Positions 25,985 to 34,507 of a stretch of 64,000 nt of DNA are shown one piece after another. The notes beneath the pieces are model-generated. The model did no database searches. It saw only the letters and a list, made by a program, of their open reading frames with translations, and was not told the DNA's origin. The first letter of the stretch is position 1. Each line of letters starts with the position of its first letter. Position numbers and translations under genes: made by a program. The stretch is from assembly GCA_022867625.1 (NCBI GenBank), contig JALIFM010000005.1:62001-126000 (forward strand), written 5' to 3'. The DNA is from Lachnospiraceae bacterium NSJ-143 (lineage in GTDB: Bacteria; Bacillota; Clostridia; Lachnospirales; Anaerotignaceae).

Positions 25985-26014
25985 AAAACACTGTATGTAA
26001 ACATACAGTGTTTT
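25985..26014. terminator. Bidirectional terminator, phage element / tRNA-Arg
   Basis: A perfect 14-bp inverted repeat AAAACACTGTATGT/ACATACAGTGTTTT with a 2-base loop. It has T runs on both strands. It ends the phage operon from the left and the tRNA-Arg gene from the right. Confidence 0.92.
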
Positions 26015-26017
26015 GAA

Positions 26018-26091
<74 letters not shown>

Positions 26092-26407
26092 AAATAATTT
26101 CCAAAGCATTATCTATTATAATAATAAAGGTCAATTTTGTCAATAGAAATTTGGTTTTACTATGCAGTTTATGACTGTATAATTATTGCATTGGTTTTGA
26201 TTGTTGCTTTGCCAAGTAATAAATGGTAATATGAAGCAAATGGTATTAGTGCCGCCGGGCTTTTAAGCTGATTATTTTAATCAGGCTGGCTTTATTAGGG
26301 ATATATATTTTAAAATGCAGGATTTTTGGGCAGTACTAATAAAAAGACAGAAATAGGACTTGAAATATGAAAAGTTGAATGTTAAAAATTTTCTGGGAGA
26401 TGAGACT
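26092..26407 (+). other. Intergenic region before deoD
   Basis: No gene seen. Apart from the minus-strand tRNA promoter, a TATAAT at 26178-26183 with a weak -35 could serve the + strand deoD gene. Confidence 0.35.
26115..26143 (-). promoter_or_regulatory. Consensus promoter for tRNA-Arg(ACG)
   Basis: On the minus strand TTGACA (26138-26143) and TATAAT (26115-26120) are both perfect and separated by 17 bases. They lie about 24 bases upstream of the tRNA 5' end. Confidence 0.93.
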
Positions 26408-27127
26408 ATGCAGGAGATTAATGTGCCGACACCTCATATTGAGGCTAAGCTGGGAGAAATAGCTGAAACAGTGCTTTTGCCGGGAGACCCCCTGAGGGCT
26501 AAATTTATAGCTGAAAAATATTTTGAGGACATAAAGCAGTTTAATTCTACAAGGAATATGCTTGGGTTTACCGGATATTACAGAAGCAAGAGGGTTTCGG
26601 TAATGGGAAGCGGTATGGGCTGTCCGTCAATGGGCATTTATTCATATGAGCTTATGAATATTTATGGCTGTAAAAACATTATAAGGATTGGTACAGCCGG
26701 TGCCTTGAGCAAAGATGTACACATAAGGGATATTGTTATAGGTATGGGTGCCTGCACAAATTCAAATTATGTCAGGCTGTTTGGACTGCCAGGGGATTAT
26801 TCGTGCATATGCAGTTTTGAGCTGCTGAAAAAAGCTGTTCAGGCATCTGAGAGTAAAAAGGTGCGCTATCATGTAGGAAACATACTCAGCTCTGATATGT
26901 TTTATTCTCAGGATTTAAATAACGGCGGCAAAACGTGGAGTGAAATGGGTGTTTTGGCTGTGGAGATGGAATCAGCTGCGCTGTATTCCAACGCAGCGGC
27001 TGCGGGCGCAAACGCAATAAGCATATTCACCATATCGGATTCACTGATAAGCGGGGAGGAAACAACAGCCGAAGAAAGAGAAAAATCATTTACAGATATG
27101 ATGGAAATAGCATTGGATATGGTATAA
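26408..27127 (+). CDS. deoD: Purine nucleoside phosphorylase DeoD-type
   Basis: DeoD (239 residues, same length as the Escherichia coli enzyme) splits purine nucleosides with phosphate into base and (deoxy)ribose 1-phosphate, in purine salvage. Signature parts are TPHIEAKLGEIAETVLLPGDPLRAK at the N-terminus, the MGSGMGCPSMGIYSYEL phosphate/ribose site, IRIGTAGAL, and VEMESAALYSNAA with ISDSL, the position of the catalytic aspartate, near residue 203. ATG 26408 follows GGGAGATGAG. A longer TTG start at 26360 is unlikely because it only adds unconserved residues. Confidence 0.95.
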   Translation: MQEINVPTPHIEAKLGEIAETVLLPGDPLRAKFIAEKYFEDIKQFNSTRNMLGFTGYYRSKRVSVMGSGMGCPSMGIYSYELMNIYGCKNIIRIGTAGALSKDVHIRDIVIGMGACTNSNYVRLFGLPGDYSCICSFELLKKAVQASESKKVRYHVGNILSSDMFYSQDLNNGGKTWSEMGVLAVEMESAALYSNAAAAGANAISIFTISDSLISGEETTAEEREKSFTDMMEIALDMV

Positions 27128-27130
27128 AGC

Positions 27131-27164
27131 AAACGCTTTCCGCAGGATTTGCGGAAAGCGTTTT
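27131..27164 (+). terminator. Terminator after deoD
   Basis: Perfect stem AAACGCTTTCCGC/GCGGAAAGCGTTT followed by a T. Confidence 0.9.
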
Positions 27165-27381
27165 ATGTTATATGAATAAATAAGTGTTAAAAAATTGTCT
27201 TATATGTTGGATAATTCATTATAAAATATATATAGTGCAGTGTGATTTATTATTAATAAGGGTTAATTATATTAATTTTTGTTTATAATTCCTCAAAAAA
27301 GTCAATTTTATTTAAAAAAGCTGATTTTATGTATATATCAAAAAATGACGTTTAAATTATGTTAAAAAATAGACAGTATTG

Positions 27382-27409
27382 TTGACTTGTTTTAGTTTTA
27401 TGATATAAT
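27382..27409 (+). promoter_or_regulatory. Promoter of the alcohol dehydrogenase gene
   Basis: TTGACT (27382-27387) and perfect TATAAT (27404-27409) are separated by 16 bases. The predicted leader is about 75 bases. A Rex-like inverted sequence overlaps the region just upstream (27359-27376). The remaining bases 27168-27381 are very AT-rich and hold no gene. Confidence 0.85.
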
Positions 27410-27491
27410 ATTTGTGACAGTGGATAATATTAAGTAAATATTTCCGCGATATAGCTTTTTATACAAGATAGCTGCTTAAGGAGGAATTTAA

Positions 27492-28682
27492 ATGGCAAGA
27501 TTTACATTACCACGTGATATTTATTATGGAAAAGGGGCAATTGAATCTTTAAAAACACTTATAGGAAAAAAGGCAATTGTAGTAGTCGGCGGCGGTTCAA
27601 TGAAGAGATTTGGTTTCCTTGACAAGGTTGTTGAATACTTGAAGGAAGCAGGAATGGAAGTAAAATTATTTGAGGGCGTAGAACCGGACCCTTCTGTTGA
27701 GACAGTTATGAAGGGTGCAGAGATGATGAGGCAGTTTGAGCCGGACTGGATTGTTGCTATGGGCGGCGGTTCACCTATAGATGCAGCAAAAGCTATGTGG
27801 GCTTTTTATGAGTATCCTGAAACTACATTTGAGGACTTAATTACACCGTTCAGTTTTCCTGCACTTCGTACTAAGGCCAAGTTCTGCGCTATTTCCTCAA
27901 CATCGGGAACGGCTACAGAGGTTACAGCTTTTGCTGTAATTACAGACTATGACAAGGGAATAAAGTACCCTCTTGCTGATTTTAACATTACTCCGGATGT
28001 GGCTATTGTAGACCCTGAGCTTGCGGAGACTATGCCTAAAAAGCTTACTGCACATACGGGAATGGACGCTATGACACATGCTGTTGAGGCTTATGTTTCT
28101 ACACTCCATACTGATTTTACAGACCCTCTCGCGCTTCATGCAATCAAAATGGTTCACAGAGACCTGAAAAAGTCATTTGATGGAGATAAAGAAGCAAGGG
28201 AGAGCATGCATAATGCCCAGTGCTTGGCGGGCATGGCGTTTTCTAACGCACTTTTGGGAATAGTTCACTCAATGGCGCATAAGACAGGCGCGGCTTACAG
28301 CGGAGGACATATCGTTCACGGCTGTGCAAACGCTATGTATCTTCCTAAAGTAATTAAATTCAACAGCAAAAATGAGGAAGCGGCTAAACGTTATGCTGAA
28401 ATAGCCGAGTTTATTGGGCTTAAGGGAAGTACTACAGATGAGCTTGTTGACGCACTTATCTCTGAGCTTAAAGCAATGAATAAGGTTCTTGAGATACCGT
28501 CATGCATTAAAGAATATGAGGGCGGAATTATTGATGAGGCGGAGTTTAACAGCAAGTTAAAAGATGTTGCTGCTCTTGCTATTGCAGACGCATGTACAGG
28601 CTCGAATCCTCGCATACCAACACAGGAGGAGATGGAAAAGCTCCTTACAGCATGCTACTATGATAAGGAAATAGACTTTTAA
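27492..28682 (+). CDS. Iron-containing alcohol dehydrogenase
   Basis: A 396-residue NAD(P)-dependent alcohol dehydrogenase of the iron (type III) family. GGGSPIDAAK (91-100) binds the nucleotide phosphate. The metal ligands fit Asp192, His196, His259 and His273, with the FucO spacing, in GMDAMTHAVEA, VHSMAH and GGHIVHG. It is close to clostridial butanol or ethanol dehydrogenases that re-oxidise NADH from fermentation; the exact substrate cannot be told. It is monocistronic, with its own strong promoter and a terminator shared with the convergent transhydrogenase cluster. Confidence 0.93.
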   Translation: MARFTLPRDIYYGKGAIESLKTLIGKKAIVVVGGGSMKRFGFLDKVVEYLKEAGMEVKLFEGVEPDPSVETVMKGAEMMRQFEPDWIVAMGGGSPIDAAKAMWAFYEYPETTFEDLITPFSFPALRTKAKFCAISSTSGTATEVTAFAVITDYDKGIKYPLADFNITPDVAIVDPELAETMPKKLTAHTGMDAMTHAVEAYVSTLHTDFTDPLALHAIKMVHRDLKKSFDGDKEARESMHNAQCLAGMAFSNALLGIVHSMAHKTGAAYSGGHIVHGCANAMYLPKVIKFNSKNEEAAKRYAEIAEFIGLKGSTTDELVDALISELKAMNKVLEIPSCIKEYEGGIIDEAEFNSKLKDVAALAIADACTGSNPRIPTQEEMEKLLTACYYDKEIDF

Positions 28683-28696
28683 TTAAAGGTAATATA

Positions 28697-28734
28697 AAAA
28701 CCCCCACCGGATTTAATTGTCCGGCGGGGGTTTT
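28697..28734. terminator. Bidirectional terminator between adh and transhydrogenase cluster
   Basis: AAAACCCCC-CCGG pairs with CCGG-GGGGGTTTT with one A/C mismatch and T runs on both strands; it serves both convergent units. Confidence 0.9.
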
Positions 28735-28739
28735 GTTTA

Positions 28740-31700
28740 TTATTTTACCAAGCCCTCTGATTCCATAAAGTTTTCAAAGCTCTTATAGCATACGTTTGTG
28801 TTGATTCTGTCCTTATAAAGCGGGGCGGTTTCAACTGGTTTCAGTTCAGGGGTTATGCTTGTCTGGGCAAATGCGCCAGTTTCTATAATCTCCCTCATTA
28901 TATCTTTTTCATCTGAATAGGTAAAGTTGACTTTCATGGCGTTTGCAACAGCAGCTATAGCTTCTGTATTTGTTTTCGCCAATGGTTTAACAGCAGGGTT
29001 TACTGTATTGATTTTTCCGTCCATGCTTATAACTGTTCCGCTGGATTCAACAAGTGAAACAAGTGGAAGCACAACATCTGCCTTTCTTGCAGTTTCTGTG
29101 AGATAAATGTCTGCAACTGCAAGGAATTCAAGGTCTTTTCTTTCAAAGCTGTCAGGGTCTTCTCCAATTATAAACATGGCTTTAATTTCTCCACTTTCCA
29201 GCTTATCCCTGACAAGGCATATCGGTGTTATTCCAAGGTCAGCAAGGCCCTGTGAGTTTACATTTGACTTAATCTGAATAATACCGTTTCTAGGAGAGCC
29301 AATGTGGCCGCTGAGTACTGCAATATCCGCGGCTGCCTTTGCAGCCTCAAATGTTGTATTAAACTGGTCTGTTATTATAACAGCTTTTTTGTTCTTTGAA
29401 TCCAAAAGCATTGAGGCAGCTTTTTCAGCTTCTTCAGTCACTGTTATATCTGTAAGTGAAGCGCTGATGTTTTCAATTCCGGAAGCCTTGGCACCCTTTT
29501 CAATGAGGGCCTTGAGTATCGCTTTAAGGCTTTCTGTTGAGTCGGAGTTTATATATAAATCCGCTTCCTGAGCTTCCTGTGATTCTGGCTTATCGTTTAT
29601 TACAATAAGCTTGGCACCGCGTTTTGCAGCCTGACGAACCTTTACGCCAAATGAAGCATGGTCGTTCATGAGGTCTGTTCCGACAAGCATTATTATGTTT
29701 GTGGAGAGTATCTCATCATTAGCGCATGTTGAGCAGTCTGAGCCTATGACTTCCTTTACACCGTTTTTGTAATAGTTAAAACTGAAAACGATTCCTGCTT
29801 TAGCTATTGTATCGGCATATTTCTTTGCGGCGTATATTTCCTCATTGGTAAGCTTGTCTGAAACTGATACAGCGGCGGCACCGTTTCCAAACCTGACAGA
29901 AGCACTCTGCATTTTCTTTGCTATAAGCATAGCGGCTTCTTCATAGCTAACAGGAACCAGCTCGCCATCTTTGCGCACAAGAGGTGTTGTGAGCCTTCCG
30001 GACCTTGTCATTTCGCCAAAACCGAAGCGGCCTTTTGAACAAAGCACCTTATCTTCAGCAGGAGTTGATTTTACTATAATATTTTCGTTTGTGTGCAATA
30101 CAGTAGGACAGCCAACAGAACAGAAGGAACAGGTTGTTTCTGTACATTCTGTATTGGAAGGCACACGCTTTCCGTATGTGAATTTTTCACCAAGTGCACC
30201 TGTAGGGCAGAGGTTTATACACTGTCCGCATGAAATACAGTCGGTCTCTTTAAGCGGCTGGTTTAATGAAGGGCAGACAATAGTGTCAAATCCACGGCTC
30301 ACAAGGCCAAGGGCGGTTCTTCCCATTACCTCATCGCACACCCTTACGCAAAGGCCGCAAAGTATACATTTATCAGGATTGCGGTCAATAAACGGATGTG
30401 TGTTGTCTATTGTTCTGTTGTGGCTTTCGCCTTCGTATTTTTCAGGTTTTACATCATAGTCGTTTGCCTGTTTAACAAGCTTGCACTCATAGTAGTCATG
30501 GCAGCCGCATTCCAGACATCTTGAAGCCTCAAAAACAGCCTCTTTTTCTGTAAAGCCATTGTTTACCTCATGGAAGTTGTCGCGTCTCTGTGAAGGTGAG
30601 AGGTGACTCATCTCTACCCTAGGTACTTTTGGCTTGCCAGAGAGTGTTTCTTCGGTTACATCTTTCCTTTCGCATACATATGGCTTTTTGTAAGGAACAA
30701 TGCTGCCTTTGAGGAAGCTGTCTATGACATGTGATGCTTTTTCAGCTTCGCCTATAGCTTCTATGGCGATACCGGCACCTTTGTTTGTGGCGTCTCCCAC
30801 AGCAAATACATTTTCAATATTTGTTCTGAAGGTTGTTTCGTCTGCTGAAATTGTACCTTTCTTTGTGAGCTCAATTCCGTCAAGTCCAACAGGGTCAAGA
30901 ATTTGTCCAAGTGCCATTATAAGGCTGGAAACCTTGATTTCTTCAGTTGCACCTTCTACAGGCACAGGCCTTCTTCTGCCGCTTGAGTCAGGCTCTCCAA
31001 GCTCCATTTTCTGTAGAAGTACATGGTCTATGCTTCCGTCAGGGGCAGATACGATTTCTTCAGGGTTTGTGAGGAATTTGAATATTACGCCTTCCTCCTC
31101 GGCCTCCTTTATCTCTATATCTTCGGCCGGCATTTCAGCTTTTGTCCTTCTGTATATACAGTAAACGTGCTCAGCGCCAAGGCGTACTGCTGTACGGCAT
31201 GCGTCCATAGCAGTATTTCCGCCGCCCACTATGGCGATATCTTTTCCGGCAACAATTTCTTCACCTAAAGCTACTTTTCTGAGGAAGTCAATTCCTCCAA
31301 AGACGTTTTTGTTGTCCTCGCCTTTAACTCCCATTTTTGTGCTGGTCCATGCGCCTGTTGCAAGAAGCACAGCATCGTAGCTTGATTTTATGTGTTCAAA
31401 TGTAATATCGCGTCCAAGCTTAATATTGTTTATCATTTTAACGCCCATTGAGGCAATTAATTCTATTTCTTTATCAAGAACAGCTTTTGGAAGCCTGTAC
31501 TCAGGTATTCCATAGCGGAGCATTCCTCCCATTTTAGGCATGGCGTCATAAACTGTAACATCATGGCCTTTTGCCCTCAAATGGTAAGCTGTTGTAAGGC
31601 CCGCAGGGCCGCCTCCAATTACAGCTACTGTATGACCTGTTGAAGGTGCACACTCGGGAACATATGGATTTCCGCTTTCAAGGTCCTTATCGCCTATAAA

Positions 31701-32216
31701 AGCCTTTATGTATGCTATGGATACCGGCTCGTCTACAAGTTTTCTACGGCATGCGGTCTCACATGGGTGAGGGCATACACGGCCGATTGAGGAAGGAAGA
31801 GGGAATATGCCTTTAATTATCTTTACAGCTTCCTTATATTGTCCGTTAGCCACCATACCTACATAGCCCTGGCAGTCAGTACCAGCAGGGCAGTTTAAAG
31901 CGCATGGCGGACGGCAGTCGCCTGTATGGTCGCTTAAAAGAAGCTCCAATGCTGCTTTTCTAGAATCGATAACTCTTTTTGTGTTTGTATTTATTACCAT
32001 GCCGTCGGATATTGTTGTAGCGCATGCGCGCAGAAGCTTAGGATTTCCTTCAGCTTCAACAACACAAAGGCCGCATGCTCCATAAACCTCAACTCTTTTA
32101 TCATAGCAGAGGGTAGGAATATCAATGCCGTTTTCTTTGGCGACCTCAAGAACAGTCTGTCCCGGAAAACCTGTAACCTCTCTGCCGTTTATATTAAGTC
32201 TTAACTTTTCAGCCAC
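28740..32216 (-). CDS. Large NuoG/GltD fusion subunit, StnA-like transhydrogenase subunit
   Basis: The 1158-residue protein fuses several redox modules. A NuoG-type [2Fe-2S] domain has Cys37, 48, 51 and 65. A GltD/NfnB-like flavoprotein module follows, with cysteines at 101, 105, 109 and 115, an FAD loop VIGGGPAG near 199-206, and an NADPH loop GGGNTAMDA with a following YRRTKAEMPA whose arginines suit NADP(H). Next is a two-cluster ferredoxin (CILCGLCVRVC, CISCGQCINLC). Last is a molybdopterin-oxidoreductase-like domain beginning CTETTCSFCSVGC. That domain is short and I see no Cys/Sec metal ligand, so it probably carries only clusters, as NuoG does. This matches the StnA subunit of the Sporomusa-type bifurcating transhydrogenase. 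Confidence 0.75.
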   Translation of the reverse strand: MAEKLRLNINGREVTGFPGQTVLEVAKENGIDIPTLCYDKRVEVYGACGLCVVEAEGNPKLLRACATTISDGMVINTNTKRVIDSRKAALELLLSDHTGDCRPPCALNCPAGTDCQGYVGMVANGQYKEAVKIIKGIFPLPSSIGRVCPHPCETACRRKLVDEPVSIAYIKAFIGDKDLESGNPYVPECAPSTGHTVAVIGGGPAGLTTAYHLRAKGHDVTVYDAMPKMGGMLRYGIPEYRLPKAVLDKEIELIASMGVKMINNIKLGRDITFEHIKSSYDAVLLATGAWTSTKMGVKGEDNKNVFGGIDFLRKVALGEEIVAGKDIAIVGGGNTAMDACRTAVRLGAEHVYCIYRRTKAEMPAEDIEIKEAEEEGVIFKFLTNPEEIVSAPDGSIDHVLLQKMELGEPDSSGRRRPVPVEGATEEIKVSSLIMALGQILDPVGLDGIELTKKGTISADETTFRTNIENVFAVGDATNKGAGIAIEAIGEAEKASHVIDSFLKGSIVPYKKPYVCERKDVTEETLSGKPKVPRVEMSHLSPSQRRDNFHEVNNGFTEKEAVFEASRCLECGCHDYYECKLVKQANDYDVKPEKYEGESHNRTIDNTHPFIDRNPDKCILCGLCVRVCDEVMGRTALGLVSRGFDTIVCPSLNQPLKETDCISCGQCINLCPTGALGEKFTYGKRVPSNTECTETTCSFCSVGCPTVLHTNENIIVKSTPAEDKVLCSKGRFGFGEMTRSGRLTTPLVRKDGELVPVSYEEAAMLIAKKMQSASVRFGNGAAAVSVSDKLTNEEIYAAKKYADTIAKAGIVFSFNYYKNGVKEVIGSDCSTCANDEILSTNIIMLVGTDLMNDHASFGVKVRQAAKRGAKLIVINDKPESQEAQEADLYINSDSTESLKAILKALIEKGAKASGIENISASLTDITVTEEAEKAASMLLDSKNKKAVIITDQFNTTFEAAKAAADIAVLSGHIGSPRNGIIQIKSNVNSQGLADLGITPICLVRDKLESGEIKAMFIIGEDPDSFERKDLEFLAVADIYLTETARKADVVLPLVSLVESSGTVISMDGKINTVNPAVKPLAKTNTEAIAAVANAMKVNFTYSDEKDIMREIIETGAFAQTSITPELKPVETAPLYKDRINTNVCYKSFENFMESEGLVK

Positions 32217-32231
32217 GAATTGTACCCTCCC

Positions 32232-33980
32232 TTAATCTACTTTTACTGCGCCAAAACGGCATACAGTCCTGCATTTGCCGCACTTAATGCATTTTGCCGG
32301 GTCTATAATATGAGGCTCTTTAACACTGCCGCTTATAGCATCGGCAGGGCAGTTTTTAGCGCAGAGTGTACAGCCCTTGCATTTATCGGCTTCTACAGAA
32401 TATGTGACAAGTGCCTGACACTGGTGTGCGGTACATTTATGATTATAAATATGGTCCTCATATTCATTCCTGAAATACTTGATTGTTGTAAGAACCGGGT
32501 TAGGAGCTGTCTGTCCAAGTCCGCAGAGCGCTGAGGATTTAATCTGATTTGCCAAATCCTCAAGAAGCTCGATATCTCCGTCTTTACCATTTCCTTCAGT
32601 TATTCTGGTGAGTATTTCAAGCATACGTTTTGTACCAACGCGGCAGTGTATACATTTTCCGCAGGATTCCTTGCAGGTAAAGTCGAGGAAGAATCTTGCC
32701 ATATCAACCATACAGGTTGTTTCATCCATTACTACCATACCGCCGGAGCCCATTATAGCGCCTGTAGCCGCCAGTGTTTTGTAATCTATAAGTGTATCAA
32801 TAAGTTCAGCCGGTATGCATCCTCCGGAAGGGCCGCCCATCTGCACAGCCTTAAACTTTTTATCCTCTTTTATTCCGCCGCCAACGCCGTATATGACATC
32901 GCGTATTTTAGCTCCCATAGGTATTTCAACAAGCCCGCCGTTTTTAATTTTTCCTGTGAGCGCGAACACCTTGGTACCTTTGCTGTTAGGAGTACCCATA
33001 GCAGCAAATTTCTCTCCGCCGTTAGCTATTATCCAAGCTACATTGGCGTAAGTTTCAACATTGTTTATGTTGGAAGGCTTCTGCCAGTAACCCTTCTGAG
33101 CAGGAAAAGGAGGCTTGAGCCTTGGCATTCCGCGTTCACCCTCAAGAGAAGCAATAAGGGCAGTTTCCTCGCCGCATACAAAAGCTCCTGCTCCGGCCTT
33201 TATTCTGATATCGAATGAGAAATCGCTTCCAAAAATGTTTTTGCCTAAAAATCCCTTTTCCTTTGCCTGATTTATTGCGTTTGTAAGCCTTACTATTGCC
33301 AGCGGGTACTCAGCGCGCACATACACTATACCTTCGTCTGAGCCCATAGCGTAAGCTGCTATAAGCATACCCTCTATTACGGAGTTAGGGTCGCCTTCTA
33401 TTACAGCTCTGTCCATAAATGCGCCCGGGTCGCCTTCGTCAGCATTGCAGATTGTATATTTCTTTACTCCCTGAGCGCTCCTTGCAGCGTTCCATTTAAA
33501 CCATGTAGGGAAACCGGCGCCGCCACGGCCGGCAAGGCCTGAAACTTTTATAATATCAATAACCTGTTCCGGTTTAAGCTCTTTAACACATTTTTCTATA
33601 GCTTTGTAGCCGCCTCTTGCTATGTAGTCGTTTATATCATCTGGATTAATAATACCGCAGTTTCTAAGCGCTATTCTTGTCTGGCTTTCAAGCCGGCTTT
33701 TATCCTCGGCAGGGATAAGATATTTTTCGCATGCAACACCAGCTGTCTCGCAGTCAATAATTTCCTTTACAGCTTCAGGTGTTACCTTAACATATGTGGT
33801 CTTTTCGCCGTTGTCCTTGAAAATATCAACTATAGGCTCAAGATAGCACATTCCTATACAACCTGTAACGCCGACTTCTATATTAAGGCTCCTAGAGGAA
33901 ATATATTCCAGAGCGGCGTCAGATACCTTATCGGCTCCTGCGGCTATACCGCAGCTTCCTTTTCCTATGACTAATCTCAT
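32232..33980 (-). CDS. NuoF/HydB-like flavoprotein subunit, StnB-like
   Basis: The 582-residue subunit carries FMN and an NADH site: GLAGRGGAGFPTWFKW (near residue 128-143), CNADEGDPGAF and GAGAFVCGEETALI. A [4Fe-4S] motif ESCGKCIHCRVGT follows. The C-terminus adds a 2x[4Fe-4S] ferredoxin (CKGCTLCAKNCP, CIKCGKCRTVC), as in HydB and Stn complexes. The N-terminal thioredoxin-like domain keeps TGCIGMC but only one of the two usual first cysteines (Cys10). It overlaps the NuoE-like gene by 4 bases and is 15 bases from the large subunit, so the three form one transcript and probably one soluble complex using NADH. Confidence 0.88.
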   Translation of the reverse strand: MRLVIGKGSCGIAAGADKVSDAALEYISSRSLNIEVGVTGCIGMCYLEPIVDIFKDNGEKTTYVKVTPEAVKEIIDCETAGVACEKYLIPAEDKSRLESQTRIALRNCGIINPDDINDYIARGGYKAIEKCVKELKPEQVIDIIKVSGLAGRGGAGFPTWFKWNAARSAQGVKKYTICNADEGDPGAFMDRAVIEGDPNSVIEGMLIAAYAMGSDEGIVYVRAEYPLAIVRLTNAINQAKEKGFLGKNIFGSDFSFDIRIKAGAGAFVCGEETALIASLEGERGMPRLKPPFPAQKGYWQKPSNINNVETYANVAWIIANGGEKFAAMGTPNSKGTKVFALTGKIKNGGLVEIPMGAKIRDVIYGVGGGIKEDKKFKAVQMGGPSGGCIPAELIDTLIDYKTLAATGAIMGSGGMVVMDETTCMVDMARFFLDFTCKESCGKCIHCRVGTKRMLEILTRITEGNGKDGDIELLEDLANQIKSSALCGLGQTAPNPVLTTIKYFRNEYEDHIYNHKCTAHQCQALVTYSVEADKCKGCTLCAKNCPADAISGSVKEPHIIDPAKCIKCGKCRTVCRFGAVKVD

Positions 33981-34507
33981 TTATTCTGTGCCTCCTTTGC
34001 CCTGATATCCGCAATTATGCCTCTTGCTTTGTCCGGAGTGAGTGTTCCGTAGGCTTCTCCATTAATCATCATGACAGGAGACAGTGAACAGCAGCCAAGA
34101 CAGGCAACACTTTTTATTGAAAACAGACCGTCAGATGTTGTCTGTCCGTCTCTGATTCCAAGCTCCTCCTCCAAAGCCTGCTGAACGGCCTCTGAACCGT
34201 TAACATGGCAGGCTGTGCCCTGACAAACCATTATAAGGTACTTTCCGATAGGCTCAAGCCTGAACTGTGCGTAAAATGTAGCAACGCCCAAAACTTTGGC
34301 GGCCTTTATACCGGTTCTGAGAGCTATGTAGTTTAAAAGCTCCACAGGCAGATAACCGTATATGTCCTGTGCGTGCTGCAAAATTGTTATAAGGCTGCCT
34401 TTGACAGCGGAGTATTCCTTGAGTGTAGGCTCAAGAAGGTCGGTGTCAATGCCGTCTTTTTTGAGTACCTCGGCTTCGGCCATGGCACATTTGCAGATTT
34501 CACTCAT
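33977..34507 (-). CDS. NuoE-like [2Fe-2S] subunit, StnC-like
   Basis: The 176-residue thioredoxin-like subunit carries a [2Fe-2S] cluster: CQGTACHVNG near residues 94-103 and CLGCC near 135-139. The central AQDIYGYLPVELLNYIA and GVATFYAQFRLEPIG stretches are typical of NuoE/HydC. It is the first gene of the cluster. With the FMN subunit and the GltD-NuoG fusion it fits the Stn-type transhydrogenase, which couples NADH, NADP and ferredoxin. A NADH-dependent formate dehydrogenase or hydrogenase is less likely, since no catalytic formate or H-cluster domain is nearby. Confidence 0.88.
   Translation of the reverse strand: MSEICKCAMAEAEVLKKDGIDTDLLEPTLKEYSAVKGSLITILQHAQDIYGYLPVELLNYIALRTGIKAAKVLGVATFYAQFRLEPIGKYLIMVCQGTACHVNGSEAVQQALEEELGIRDGQTTSDGLFSIKSVACLGCCSLSPVMMINGEAYGTLTPDKARGIIADIRAKEAQNK

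Larger units (their letters stand above)
11878..26014 (+). mobile_element. Compact PBSX/Xkd-like contractile phage element lacking a tape measure
   Basis: About 14.1 kb of co-directed, tightly packed genes encode regulator, late activator, terminase, portal, scaffold, capsid, neck, sheath, tube, chaperone, XkdP, XkdQ, an unknown protein, and XkdR, S, T and U homologues. The right end is a terminator next to tRNA-Arg(ACG), which presents its 3' end to the element, a usual integration geometry. No integrase, excisionase, replication, holin, endolysin, tail-fibre or tape-measure gene is visible. The coding genes are free of stop or frameshift damage. It may be a domesticated particle such as a GTA or PBSX-like element, or a remnant. 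Boundaries are inferred from gene content. Confidence 0.88.
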
